64,000 nucleotides of DNA, from assembly GCA_026122225.1 (NCBI GenBank), contig JANEZZ010001906.1, forward strand, positions 744,001 through 808,000, read 5' to 3'. Source of the stretch: Heloderma charlesbogerti (lineage: Eukaryota; Chordata; Lepidosauria; Squamata; Helodermatidae). Of the stretch, positions 30,986 to 42,159 are shown piece by piece. The position numbers and the translations under genes are program-made. Below the pieces are notes generated by a model. The model was not told where the DNA came from. It did no database searches and saw nothing but the letters and a program-made list of their open reading frames with translations. Every line of letters begins with the position of its first letter. Within the stretch, counting starts at the first letter, position 1.

Positions 30986-31363
30986 CTCCTAAAGTTCCTG
31001 GTCATTGGCCATGACTGGCTGATGGGGGTTGCATTCCAAAGCATCTGGAGAGCACCAGATTAGGGAAGGCTGCTGTATACCAATAGCAAACTCATTCTCT
31101 GAGTGCCGATTTTCTGAGGCCACCTGTGCACAAGAGGAGAGGTATCCGCAGGCTTCGGGGGAATGCCAAGATTTGCAGAGGCACAACATAAAATTCAGGG
31201 GAAAACCGCCCGAAAGGGGGAACCGTCACCCCAAACAGCTCAAGGAGGACTGAGTACATTTGGTGGCTACAGCAGGAGTGGCAAACCTGGAGGGCCTGCT
31301 ACTGAATGCTGAGTTGGAGTATCTGGGGAAAGTAACAGGGAAGACAGCCGGCAGACAATGGAA

Positions 31364-31582
31364 AGCCAGTGTGGTGTAGCGGTTAGAGTGCTGGATTGGG
31401 ACTTGGGAGATCCAGGCTCTAGTCACGAAGCTCACTGGGTGACTCTGAGGCAGTCATTGACCCTCAGTGAAGCCTACCTCACAGGGTGGTTGTGATAATA
31501 AAAGTAGAGAGGAGGAGGACCGTGTGAATCGCCTTGGGTTCCTTGCAAGAGGAAAAAAGACCCAATATACATGTAATCATCA
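31364..31582 (+). mobile_element. tRNA-derived SINE (Sauria type)
   Basis: From AAAGCCAGTGTGGTGTAGCG to the CCCAATATACATGTAATCAT tail. The box B region is shortened (CTCTAGTCACGAAGCTCACT), lacking the CCCCACTCGGCCATGG segment found in other copies. Confidence 0.8.
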
Positions 31583-31584
31583 AA

Positions 31585-32455
31585 CAAAGAAACTGCAAGG
31601 GGGCATGGAATAGAGTATCCTGGAGGAGAACATGGCTGGCTGGAACCCTAAGCAGGAGCACGCCACACTGCAACATTTTCTTGTAGGTCCCACGTGTGCC
31701 ATCCATTAGTCTGACTGGCAACAGCTTTCCAAGGTTTGGGGTAGAAGTGTATCCCATCCTTGCTATCTCAGATCCTTTAAAACAAAACAAAACCTGGAGA
31801 TGCTGGGGACAAGGCCACCACTTTGAGGCAAGGGTGCCATTTCAAGGGAGGGGTCACATGGCATCCTGGGCTGCTCCCCCATCCTCATGTTTCAGGCAAT
31901 ATTTGATTACTCCTCAGCCACAGGAATATGTGGTTTCAATACATGTCCATTAGAGCCTCCAAGTGTAGGGGCAATATACCTCTGAATGCCAGTTGTGGGG
32001 TGAGGGAAGAGTAACAATGGAGGAGGCTGTTGCCTTCATGCCCTCTCCTTGGATTTCACAGAAGCCTCTGAGGGGTGGAGACTGGAGAGGCCAGGATATG
32101 AGTTAACCTGAGCCTCCCCTAGCCTCCTTCCCTCCCCCTCCAAAGCACCCTCACTAGCAAAATCTGCAGGTCAGCAAAGATTACATTTGCCACACCTCCT
32201 GCTCTGCCCTAGATGATCAGATAGGTTCTAGTTCAGGGGTTTCCGATCACTGAGGGTGATTAATCAATAAGATTACACCTTTAGTAAAATGCCTGGGCAC
32301 TTGAACTAGTGAATCTGCCAGCAGGGTGAGGCACCTTGCTCCATGTGCCACCAAGGGAGCCTTCAGCCAGAGGGTGTTGGATCAGGAACAGAACTGCATA
32401 AGCCCTCTAAGCTGCTGAATATGGAAGGCACCCTTTGCAGCTACCAGAGCAGCCT
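31585..32455. other. Unassigned stretch
   Basis: No gene or repeat boundaries recognised. Confidence 0.3.
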
Positions 32456-32467
32456 CTTGCTTATGTA

Positions 32468-32660
32468 CAAGGCCGGCCCTGCCCTTAGACAGAGCGAGGT
32501 GGCTGTCTCAGGCGGTAGAGGCTGTGGGGTGGGGAGGAGTGAGCAGTGGCAAGGTGTTGGAAGACATAGCTATGTGTGTGCAGGTGGCCTGCCCTGCATC
32601 CCCTAATCCAGCCTGAGGTGGCCAGGTGTTCCACTTTACAGAGGACAGCCCTGATAAATG
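32468..32660. mobile_element. hAT-C fragment (left end only)
   Basis: AAGGCCGGCCCTGCCCTTAG followed by ACAGAGCGAGGTGGCTGTCT is the left terminus of the hAT-C family. The right side (GGTGGCCAGGTGTTCCACTT and AGAGGACAGCCCTG) instead resembles the TTAGGGTGGCCA family, so the two may have been joined by deletion. Confidence 0.4.
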
Positions 32661-33830
32661 ATGGTGCTGCTAAGAATAAGATCCTCGCCTTGAAACTTTC
32701 AAAAATTGCCACCCCTCTCTTTAACAAGTCATTCACTTAACTCGACTTAAAAGTCCTTAGCCAGCCCTCTCCAAGTGCGTCATCTACTCTTTGAACCAAC
32801 ACAAAGCCAAAGACTGAAACACTATTCTCAGAGTTGATGGAACATTACATCTCTCAAACCATTAGGCGATGTTATCAATCTGAAACTGAAAGAGCTCTCT
32901 GGGCAAGATAATAGTTGGTTTAGCAAGAGTTGAGATTTTCTGTTTTGCATTATCTATCAAGACTTGTGTGGGCTGTGCAGCTTGACAGAAATGATATTCG
33001 ATAGAAATGATCATTTCTGAGCAATGTATTCAAAGAATATGGTTGCTAAAGGCTTAAAATCTGAGCCACAACTCTTGCCTGGTTAACCCAACTAAGGCTT
33101 TCTTCACATGGAGCTTTTATCCTGCTGTTGAGATGGCTCTCTCACGGACGTTTGCAGGCCCTTTAGATGACGCTGTGAACCTCCAGAGCGTCTCCTGCAC
33201 TAAATGCCCTTTGTTCCATTTTTAAATAGATCACAGATAATGAGCTATCCAAGTACCCCATTGAGCTCCACTTGAGCTCCCTCCATGAAAAGAGGAAAAG
33301 GAGCAAGAAGAGGAGAGATCAATGAAAGATAATGGACAACTCAGATACAGGGGAGCAGAGGAAAAAGGGGAGGTGAGGAAAGGAAGCATGTGAAAAAGAG
33401 AGTCGTGATCTTGCATTTAAAACGGAAGCAGAAAGCCCTGTTTTAAATGCAGGATTTTAGGCTGGTGTAGAGATGGCCTAAGCTGGAATTCATTTCTGTT
33501 TGTTTTGCCTGAGAATTTCCTTTGTTTCAAGGTTAGTTTGTGAACCTGGCTATGTGACTATACAGAATTCATTCCATTTACTTTTTTTAAAAAAAATGTA
33601 TTTATCATATGCTCTGAACAATGCTGCTTGAAAGTTTGGATTTTAAATAGCTAAAGGTGACCCAATGAAAGATATCACATAAAGTCTCTCATGAGATTTA
33701 ATTTAAAACCATTTCTTTTGCTTGATGGTGCTCATTTTCTAATCATATCCCAGTCATTTTTCAGGAAGTTCAGAAGAGCCGAACTGGGTAGCCTCCCATC
33801 CAGTCTTCAAGTTGGCTTAGACCTGTCAAA
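32661..33830. other. Unassigned stretch with a small perfect hairpin
   Basis: GCATTTAAAAC and GTTTTAAATGC (within about 33412-33452) are exact 11-bp inverted repeats. Part of the region near 33100-33200 (TTTAGATGACGCTGTGAACC) loosely recalls the ATGTCATCTAAAG block of the 340-bp MITE in reverse. No gene. Confidence 0.3.
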
Positions 33831-33834
33831 AACA

Positions 33835-34095
33835 TAAGAAAAGCTCTGCTGGAGCAGACCAAAGGTCTAACTTGTCCAATGCCCTGTTTCCCACAGGGGC
33901 CAAGCAGCTGCCTATGGGAAGCCCACAAGCAGGACATGAGCGCAATAGCACCCTCCTGCCCATGTTCCCCTGTACCTGGCATACAGAGGCATACTGGCTC
34001 CAATACTGGAGGTAGCAGATAGCCATCATAACTGGTAGCCATCGATAGCCTTATTCTCCATGAATGTGTTGAATACCCTTTTAATAAGAAAAAAA
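33835..34095 (-). mobile_element. CR1-clade LINE 3' UTR fragment
   Basis: CATAAGAAAAGCTCTGCTGG, GCCCACAAGCAGGACATGAG and ATACTGGAGGTAGCAGATAG are the reverse complement of the 3' UTR seen at 26737-27045. Confidence 0.7.
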
Positions 34096-34186
34096 GGTAT
34101 TCCATTTTAATAAGAAAGGCCATATAACTAAATACTGACTATATTAATGAAGAAAAATAATGGTTATATCGCAATATCTCAATATT

Positions 34187-34342
34187 GGCAGAGGATGAGA
34201 TGGCTAGATAGCATCACCGATGCAATGAACATGAACTTGAGCACACTCCGGGAGAGACTGGAGGTCAGGAAGGCCCGGCGTGCTATGGTCCATGGGGTCA
34301 CGAAGAGTCGGACACAACTTAACGACTGAACAACAACAACAA
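34187..34342 (+). mobile_element. BovB LINE, 3' tail fragment with TSD
   Basis: The final about 155 bp of BovB: GGCAGAGGATGAGATGGCTA through CATGGGGTCACGAAGAGTCG to a GACTGAACAACAACAACAA tail. The 7-bp duplication TCAATAT is at 34179-34185 and 34343-34349. It encodes only the last residues of ORF2 (MRWLDSITDAMNMNLSTLRE). Confidence 0.9.
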
Positions 34343-34486
34343 TCAATATCATTAAATGGCTCAGAGCTAGGTGAGGCAATAGTAAGCATTTTCTGTTGTT
34401 TGCTCTGAAGTCCACTACACATGCAATGTATCATCAGTTATTATTAATATGGTGCCATTAGTGTGCACCATATTAGTGTGCACCAT

Positions 34487-34925
34487 AAGAACATAAGAGG
34501 AACCGTACTGGACCAGACCAGGGTCCATCTAGTTCTGCATTCTGTCCGCACAGTGGCCAACCGGATGCCTATGGGATGCCCACAACAGGACGTGAATGCA
34601 ATTACACTTCCCGGTTGGTTGTGTTCCCAAACAACTAGTATAGAGAGGCATACTGCCTCTAATATTAGAGGCAAAATATAGCCATCATGGCAATTAGATA
34701 GCCTTATTCTCCATGAATTTCTCTAATCCTCTTTTAAAGCCACCTTAGTTGTGGTATCTAATTCCATTATTTAACTATGTGCTGTGTTCTGAATCTGTCT
34801 TGAGTTTCCTGTCAATTTCATTGGAGGACCCCAGGTATCATGAGAAAAGGGGGTGAGGGGAGGTCCCTCCATCCACTTTCTCCATGCCATGCATAATTTT
34901 GTACATCTCTATCATGTGTCCACTC
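34487..34925 (-). mobile_element. CR1-clade LINE 3' fragment
   Basis: ATAAGAACATAAGAGGAACC, GGATGCCCACAACAGGACGT and CCATTATTTAACTATGTGCT show the same minus-strand 3' region as 55290-55930, here extending to about the RT C-terminus (GGACCCCAGGTATCATGAGA). A short GTGCACCATATTAGTGTGCA duplication sits at its left edge. Confidence 0.7.
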
Positions 34926-35178
34926 ATTCGCCTTTGAAATTACCCTCTTCTAGCATAGGAGTCAGCAGCTGGTAGATCCCAGTCCAAAACTGCCCCCAGA
35001 GTGGTCTGATCGCCCTGCTGTTACCAAATCCAAAAGCAAACAAAGGATATGAACGAGAAGGAGGAGCATCTGTGACAATGGGAATTGGCAGCAGGCCATG
35101 GTAGGGCATGGGGTCCCCCACCCAGTCCCTTGCCAAAGTGGCCCTCTGATCACTTTGGATGTTTAAATTCCAAATACT

Positions 35179-35568
35179 GTGGCCATGTGTCTTCTTTTAC
35201 AGAGGACAGCCTTCTATGGGAAGTACTGCCAGAGGACCACCCTTTATTTGAAGGCGTCCTCTGTTTGAAGGGCTGTCCCTTCTGTCCAATTTCAGTTTAA
35301 AAATAAATAACCCTAAGAACTGTTGCCCATCAACCACTAGCACCTGGACAGCAGACTGAACAGGTATGCACACAGCTCACTTGGTCACTGTTCTTCTTCT
35401 GCACCATGGTGAGATGTACTGTATTTTTATTTAAATTATAACTATTTCTACATTTGCATCTAGACATATAAATTAACATATGCAAATGTTATGCAAATCA
35501 CCACCCTCTTTTGGTGATACATTTCCTCTTTTTTCTCATTTTTGGTGATTCATAAGTGGCCACCCTAA
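35179..35568. mobile_element. DNA transposon, TTAGGGTGGCCA family
   Basis: The right end AAGTGGCCACCCTAA and left TGTGGCCATGTGTC are inverted. The interior GCACCATGGTGAGATGTACT with TATTTTTATTTAAATTATAA is shared with 43093-43556. Non-autonomous. Confidence 0.6.
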
Positions 35569-35569
35569 T

Positions 35570-36345
35570 TCCAAATGAAATAAGGAAGATAGAAATCTTT
35601 TATTCCAAAATTCTGTCTTAATCCTTTCCACATAATCCGTAGTGCTGTTTATTTTGACCCTTGAAACAGAGGCTTAGGTTTTGGCACTGGTTTGGAGGCA
35701 ACAGCTGTCTCGATGCACATGTGGGTAAACAGCACTGTGCAGTGTGAGATCAATGCTCCGTTGCATTCCAGCACTGACCTTTGCTGAACACCATGCATCA
35801 TTTTGCTCAACATTCTCCGAGTCTGTGGCTTCATCTATTAATCCTTTGCAGCTCCAGCAGTTCAGGGAGAGGCAATCCCATCTGGATCAAAAATCTGTGT
35901 GTGTGCATGCGCGTGTGTCAAAATCTACTGGTGCATTCCAGTTTTGATTATGAAAGAACAGCTTTTTAATTGTCTAGAGATTTTATTTCTCCCAATAATG
36001 TGGGGGCAGGAAGAATATTTAATATACATTTGCAAAGTTACATTTTAGGGAATCAGGGAACAGATAATTGGAAAGTAATAGGTTATGACTTATTAGTTTT
36101 TGGCGAGGTAAGGAGATGTTTGAAATGCAGAAATAGGACTACTCAGCCTTGAGCAACATCCCGGATTTTAAACAAACCTCACCGAACTGTGGGGAACAAA
36201 GAGGAACTTAGTATTTACTAAAAGGTGTCTCTCAGTTGCAGCTGCCCATAAGTGATATCTTGCCATATATCATTAACATTTTTACATTTTTATTCTGTCC
36301 TTCAGGATGCAGAATAAATTTGTTCAGTTCGCATTTTAATGCAAC
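35570..36345. other. Unassigned stretch
   Basis: No gene recognised. A (TG)n-like run at about 35898-35918. The last part (from about 36301) may be the left end of an old AT-rich hAT that continues after the BovB at 39553. Confidence 0.3.
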
Positions 36346-36787
36346 CCTACCTAATTCACCCCCTTCACGGATCACTGCCTTGTTGTGGCGAAGGGGCTTG
36401 CGTAACTCAGTGAAGCCATAAGCTATGCCGTGCAGGGCCACCCAAGATGGACAGGTCATGGCAGAGAGTTCTGACAGAATGTGGTCCACTGGAGAAGGAA
36501 ATGGCAACCCACTCCAGTATTCTTGCCAACAAAACCCCATGGAACGTATCACAAGGCTAAAAGAGATGACGCCGGAAGATGAGCCCCTCAGGTCGGAAGG
36601 TGTCCAATATACTACTGGGGAAGAGCAGAGGGTATTTCCAAGTAGCGCCAGAAAGAGTGAAGCGGCTGGGCCAAAGCCGAAAGGACACTCAGCTGTGGAT
36701 GTGTCTGGTGGTGAAAAGAAAATCCGATGCTGTAAAGAACAATATTGTTTAGGAACCTAGAATGTCAGATCAACGAATCAAGGTAAG

Positions 36788-37480
36788 ATGGAGGTGGTCA
36801 AACATGAGATGGCAAGATTGAACATCGACATCTTGGGAATCAGCGAACTAAAATGGACAAGCATGGGCGAATTTAATTCAGGTGACCATCATATCTACTA
36901 CTGTGGGCAAGAATCCCTTAGAAGAAATGGAGTAGCACTCATAGTCAACAAAAGGGTGGGAAAAGCAGTACTGGGGTACAATCTCAAAAACGAGAGAATG
37001 ATCTCAGTATGAATCCAAGGCAAAGCATTCAACATCACAGTCATTCAAGTCTATGCCCCAACCACTGAGGCCGAAGAAGGAGAGGTTGATCGGTTCTATG
37101 AAGACCTACAACACCTTCTAGAACTAACACCAAACAAAGATGTCCTCTTCATCATAGGGGATTGGAATGCTAAAGTAGGAAGTCGAGAAATCACCGGGAT
37201 AACAGGCAGGCATGGCCTTGGTGTACAAAATGAAGCAGGACAAAAGCTAATAGAGTTTTGCCAAGAGAACACGCTGATCATAGCAAACACTCTTTTCCAA
37301 CAGCACAAGAGACGACTCTACACATGGACATCACCAGATGGTCAATATCGAAATCAGATTGATTATGTCCTTTGCAGCCAAAGATGGAGAAGCTCTATAC
37401 AGTCAGTCAAAACAAGACCTGGAGCTGACTGTGGCTCAGATCATGAGCTTCTTGTTGCAAAATTTCGGCTTAAATTGAAG
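36788..37480 (+). pseudogene. BovB endonuclease domain, interrupted
   Basis: An apurinic-like endonuclease that would nick target DNA for target-primed reverse transcription. The first part (36788-37011) has IDILGISELKWTSMGEF with the catalytic Glu, and GVALIVNKR. It is cut by TGA at 37012 where a Trp codon is expected. Downstream in the same frame are VIQVYAPTTEAEEGEVDRFY, FIIGDWNAKVG and ADCGSDHELLVAKF, the other active-site boxes (Asp-Asn and Asp-His). Apart from the stop, the domain is well preserved. Confidence 0.85.
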
Positions 37481-39193
37481 AACGTCGGGAAAACCACTAA
37501 ACCATTCAGGTATGACCTAAATCATATCCCTTCTGAATATACAGTGGAGGTGAGGAATAGATTTAAGGGATTAGACCTGATAGACAGAGTGTCTGAGGAA
37601 CTATGGACGGAGGTCCGTAACATTGTTCAGGAGGCAGCAACGAAATCCATCCCAAAGAAAAAGAAATGCAAGAAAGCCAAGTGGCTGTCTGATGGGGCTT
37701 TAAGTAGCTGAAGAAAGAAGGGAAGCGAAAAGCAAGGGAGAAAGGGGAAGATATATCCAACTGAATGCAGATTTCCAGAGAATAGCAAGGAGAGACAAGA
37801 AGGCCTTTCCAAGAAGGGAAAGACTAGAGATCTCTTCAAGAAAATTGGAGATCTCAAGGGAACGTTTTGTGCAAAGACGAGCATGATAAAGGACAAAGAA
37901 GGCAGGGACCTAACAGAAGCAGATGAGATTAAGAAGAGGTGGCAAGAATACACAGAAGAACTATACAGGAAAGATCTTAATGTCTCTGATAGCCATGATA
38001 GTGCGGTCACTGAACTTGAGCCGGACATCCTCGAGAGTGAAGTCAAGTGGGCCTTAGGAAGCATTAGTAACAACAAAGCTAGCAGAGATGACAGTATTCC
38101 AGCTGAGGTATTTAAAATCCTAAAAGATGATGCTGTTAAAGTGCTGCATTCAATATGCCAACAAATCTGGGACACTCAACAGTGGCCACAAGACTGGAAA
38201 AGGTCAGTTTACATTCCAATTCCAAAGAAGGGCAACGCCAAAGAGTGTTCAAACTACCGCACAATTGCGCTCATTTCACATGCCAGCAAGGTGATGCTCA
38301 AAATCCTACAAGCTAGGCTTCAGCAGTATGCGAACCGAGAACTACCGGAAGTACAAGCTGGGTTTCGAAGAGGCAGAGGAACTAGAGATCAAATCGCCAA
38401 CATTCGCTGCATCATGGAGAAAGCAAGAGAATTCTAGAAAAACGTCTATTTCTGCTTCATTGACTACGCTAAAGCCTTTGATTGTGTGGATCACAACAAA
38501 TGGTGGCAAATTCTTAAAGTGATGGGAGTACCAGACCACCTTACCTGTCTTCTGAGAAACCTGTACGAGGGTCAAGAAGCAACAGTCAGAACCGGACATG
38601 GAACAGCTGAGTGGTTCAAAATTGGGAAAGGAGTACGACAAGGAAGCATATTGTCACCCTGCTTATTTAACTTATATGCAGAGTACATCATGAGAAACAC
38701 CAGGTTGGATGAATCACAGGTCGGAATTAAGATTGCCGGGAGAATTATCAACAACCTCCGATATGCAGACGATACCACCCTAATGGCAGAAAGCGAAGAA
38801 GATCTAAAGAGCCTCTTGTTGAGGGTGAAAGAGGAGAGTGCAAAAGCTGGTTTGAAACTCAACATTAAAAAAATGAAGATCATGGCATCTGGCCCCATCA
38901 CTTCCTGGCATATAGAAGGGGAAGAAATGGAAGCAGTGACAGATTTTACTTTCTTGGGCTCCAAGATCACCGCAGACAGTGACTGTAGCCATGAAATTAA
39001 AAGACGCTTGCTCCTTGGGAGGAAAGCTATGGCAAACCTAGACAGCATAGTAAGAAGCAGAGACATCATCTTGCCGACAAAGGTCCACATAATCAAAGCT
39101 ATGGTTTTCCCAGTAGTAATGTATGGCTGTGAGAGCTGGACTATAAGGAAGGCTGAGCGCCGAAGAATTGATGCTTTCGAACTGTGGTGCTAG
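37475..39193 (+). pseudogene. BovB reverse transcriptase, broken into three frames
   Basis: Three open segments (37475-37711, 37883-38437, 38486-39193) cover linker, RT and C-terminal domain. Readable blocks: WPQDWKRSVYIPIPKKG, AGFRRGRGTRDQIANIR and the active-site YADDTTLMAE (about 38759-38790). The first catalytic Asp box (FIDYAKAFDC) lies in the gap just after TAG 38436. One notable substitution is KGVRQGS for KGVRQGC. Confidence 0.88.
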
Positions 39194-39597
39194 AGAAGAC
39201 TCTTATGAGTCCCCTGGACTGCAAGGAAGTCAAATCAGTCAATCCTAAAGGAAATCAACCCTGAGTGCTCATTGGAAGGACAGATACTGAAGCTGAAGCT
39301 CAAATGTTTTGGCCACCTAATGTGAAGAGAAAACTCTCTGGAAAAGACCCTGATGCTGGGAAAGACTGAAGGCAAAAGGAGAAGGGGACGACAAAGGATG
39401 AGATGGCTAGATAGCATCACCGATGCAATGAATATGAACTTGAGCACACTCCGGGAGAGAGTGCAGGACAGGAAGGCCTGGCGTGCTATGGTCCATGGGG
39501 TCACGAAGAGTCGGACACAACTGAACGACTGAACAACAACAACCTAATTCACATGTCCTGAATCAATACGCGAACTGAAACATAGTTTCAGTGTTCA

Positions 39598-39733
39598 GGG
39601 TAGTATCCAATGTTAGTCTTATATAGAGTAGACCCATTGGAATGAATGAGATTTTAGGTAGTCACAACTAACTCAAGTCCCATTAATTTCAATGGGTCTA
39701 CTCTACATAAGATTAACACCGGATACTACCCTC
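39598..39733. mobile_element. Palindromic MITE (Pal-2 group), long-armed
   Basis: GGTAGTATCCAATGTTAGTC and AAGATTAACACCGGATACTACC. The inner arms AGAGTAGACCCATTGGAATG and TTTCAATGGGTCTACTCTAC pair closely. Inserted just beyond the BovB. The AT-rich sequence on either side (to about 40060) is probably an older hAT. Confidence 0.65.
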
Positions 39734-40071
39734 AGTATTCACATTTCTCCGAATTTTGCAATGCAATTCTTCAATTAAAAAAAATGCATACAAAAATGTG
39801 TATACCAGGGGAAAGTGCACACAAAAATTCACCAAATGAGGGGAAATTCCTTGAATAAAATGTGCATATTAGGCAACGGTGCATGCAAAAATGCAGACAT
39901 TAGGAGAAATGTGCACCAAAGATGTGTAGAAATGTTCATGTGGATTTTTTTTTTAATTGCAAACTGATACAGAGATCAGTATCATTTACTGGAACAAACG
40001 TGGAAAAAAATGTGAAGCTGACATAAACCTGAATTTGGCATATTCACCCATCACTCCATGTCAGGGCTGGC

Positions 40072-40322
40072 CTAAGACATTTTTCTGCCTGAGGCAGGGT
40101 AGGAAATGCCCCCACACACGCAAGTCATGATGCGTAATGGCCAAACCCAGCCATGTTATTCTGGCAAATGAAGCAGAAAATACCACAAGCATGTCTCCCT
40201 ACACCTAGCAGTAAAAATGCAATAATAAGAAAATACCTAATAATTTGCTGCCCTATGATGACACTCAACATCTACTGCCTGAAGCAGCCGCCTCACTTTG
40301 CCTAGTGGTAGGGCTGGCCCAG
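40072..40322. mobile_element. hAT-C element
   Basis: Ends CAGGGCTGGCCTAAGACATT and TTGCCTAGTGGTAGGGCTGG with CCCAG. Flanks CTCCATGT and CTCTGTGT match at 6 of 8. 251 bp, the most compact copy. Confidence 0.7.
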
Positions 40323-40329
40323 CTCTGTG

Positions 40330-40505
40330 TCCTTCTTCCAAAGAGCTCAGGTGGCATTTTAGCCTCACAAAAATTCTGCGAAGGTGGGCGAGGATGAAAA
40401 AGTGATTTGCTCAAGGCCACCCAGTTTCCTTCATAGCTGAGCAGGGATTCAAATCCAGGCCACCCAGCCTGGGTCATTTGATCCATTACATCACACACTG
40501 TCTCT
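40330..40505 (-). mobile_element. Degraded tRNA/MIR-like SINE
   Basis: TTTTAGCCTCACAAAAATTC, TGCTCAAGGCCACCCAGTTT and CAGGGATTCAAATCCAGGCC are the reverse complement of a CORE-type SINE body and box B. Confidence 0.5.
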
Positions 40506-40560
40506 TCTTACTCTGTTAGCACTGTTCTGAATTTCCATGTTGGGCTTTCAGTGCAACAAC

Positions 40561-41430
40561 TAGGGATGGTGGAGAATTTCTCCACGAATCTTCGGGAGGC
40601 CGAGCGCCGAGGCATTCGGTCCCCTGAAAGTGTTGGGGAAATTCTCCGCTAGCCCCCCGCCCCCCCCCCGGGATGGGACTTACCGTGGCCAAATGTCCCT
40701 CCCGGCGGCGGGTCCCGGCGGCGGTTTGGCGGCGGTTCAGCGGGGGCGGCGGACGGTCTCCCGACCGGCTGCCGCCACTGCCATTACAAAATAAACAAGT
40801 AAAACAAAAACAAAAACACACACACCCGTGATAGGCTATGTGACGATTTACGTAGCCTATCACGGCTAGATTTCCAAAGTCAGCCGTGATAGGCTACGTA
40901 AATCGTCACGTAGCCTATCACGGGTGACTTTGGAAAAAAAAAAAAAAGCGCGTGCAACGCAAATAGCGTGCCCTTATTTTCGCCGTAGTCTACGTAAATC
41001 TTTACGTAGACTAGACGTGCCAAAATAAGGAACGCAAATGGCGGCGCCCATGGGCCACTGCCATTTGCGTACGCGCTTTTTTTTTTTTCCCAAAGTCACC
41101 CGTGATAGGCTACGTGACGATTTACGTAGCCTATCACAGATGACTTTGGAAATCTAGCCATGATAGGCTACATTAATCGTTACGTAGCCTATCACGGGGT
41201 TGTTGTTTTTTCCCCACTTTTTCTTTCACGGCTGGGGAGACGGGGCACTTCTCCCCGGCCTGAATTTCAGCCAGGCGAGGCGGGGTGCCTCCCCCCCCGT
41301 CCTGAATTTCGGCTGGGCGAGGCGGGTTGCCTCCCCACCCTCGCCTGAACTTCGGGGGGAGAAGCGAAGCGCCTCCCCCCCACCGTGAAGCAAGCTGCAG
41401 GACCAGGTAAGTCCCTTTCGTACATCCCTA
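40561..41430 (+). mobile_element. hAT-A element with exact 8-bp TSD
   Basis: 870 bp from TAGGGATGGTGGAGAATTTC to CCTTTCGTACATCCCTA. The flanks GCAACAAC (40553-40560) and GCAACAAC (41431-41438) are identical. Outward donor-like sites: minus strand at 40678-40686 (ACTTACCGT, read as ACGGTAAGT) and plus strand at 41404-41412 (CAGGTAAGT). Inner palindromes: GTGATAGGCTACGTAAATCG/TCACGTAGCCTATCACG pairs near 40828, 40885, 41102 and 41158, and ACGCAAATGGCGGC/GCCATTTGCGT. The right GC block has two tandem degenerate repeats (GGCGAGGCGGG...GCCTCCCC). Confidence 0.9.
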
Positions 41431-41708
41431 GCAACAACTGCCATTTCAAAAGGTGTGAAAAGGTTTGCAAAACAAGGCCCCATCTGCCACGGTGTAGCAA
41501 TCCTTTTCATGTCTGTTCCTTGTCCTCATCCCCCTGATCTGCTGCTGCCTCTACACTATTTTTTTTCTCTTGTCTTGAAAGAGCATTGCCCACACTCTGT
41601 TTTCATCTCTGTTGAAGAGCTGATGCATATGCTATTGCAAATTAAAAGATAATTTTAAAAAGCACTTGCTGTGCACTGATGTGCATAATGCATATTAAGC
41701 CTGCAATT

Positions 41709-41932
41709 CTAGACAGATTTGTTTGTTTGTTACATTTATATCCCACCTTTTCCTCCATGGAGCCCAAGGTGGTGTACATGACCCTCCTCTTCTCCATGTT
41801 ATCCTCACAACAACCCTGTGAGGTAGTTTAGGCTGAGAGTCAGTGACTGGCCCAGTGAGCTTCGTGGTACTTGAACCCGGCTCTGCCCGGTCTCAGTCTG
41901 ACACTCTAACCACTACACCACACTGGATCTCT
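41709..41932 (-). mobile_element. tRNA-derived SINE (Sauria type)
   Basis: From the tail GTTACATTTATATCCCACCT to the head CACTACACCACACTGGATCT. The box B segment (TACTTGAACCCGGCTCTGCC) is shortened. Confidence 0.8.
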
Positions 41933-42021
41933 ACTAGGGGGTAAGCCCATTGAGTTCATAGGATTGGGCTATACAATCATTTGTAAGTTTATTTTCTGTG
42001 TGCTGATGCCTATAAATCCCT

Positions 42022-42158
42022 GGGGTTGTATCCAGTGTTAGTCCTAGTTAGAATAGACCCATTGAAAGGAATGGGAGTTAAGTTAGCAAGTAACTGAAGT
42101 CTCATACATTTTAATGGGTCTACTCTAAGTAGCACTAGCACTGCATACAACCCCCTAG
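42022..42158. mobile_element. Palindromic MITE (Pal-2 group)
   Basis: GGGGTTGTATCCAGTGTTAG and AGCACTGCATACAACCCCCT. The inner arms GAATAGACCCATTGAAAGGA and TTTTAATGGGTCTACTCTAA. Confidence 0.62.
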
Positions 42159-42159
42159 A

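Larger units (their letters stand above)
29652..31072. mobile_element. Palindromic MITE (Pal-3) split by two nested elements
   Basis: The left piece CCCAACCTGGTACCCTCCAG stops at 29679, and after a hAT-A insertion the sequence resumes as CTCCAGATGTTTTGGACTAC at 30748. It is cut again by Pal-6 (30778-30985) and ends GCATCTGGAGAGCACCAG...GGGAAGGCTG at 31072. The CTCCAGAT word doubled by the hAT is part of the Pal-3 arm itself. Confidence 0.75.
36360..39541 (+). mobile_element. BovB (RTE-clade) LINE, near full length, inactive
   Basis: 3.18 kb bounded by an 11-bp target duplication ACCTAATTCAC (36349-36359 and 39542-39552). The 5' region has the BovB leader (CACTGGAGAAGGAAATGGCA, CCCACTCCAGTATTCTTGCC) familiar from ruminant BovB. 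ORF2 follows, from an AP-type endonuclease (36788 on) through RT to the tail GACTGAACAACAACAAC. Defects relative to the 52.7-kb copy: TGA at 37011 in the endonuclease, a 2-base loss near 37701, a block of about 40 bases missing near 37806, TAG at 38436, TAG at 39191 and a CGA-to-TGA change near 39323. Several are CpG-type transitions. BovB is known to have moved horizontally between squamates and ruminants. Confidence 0.95.
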
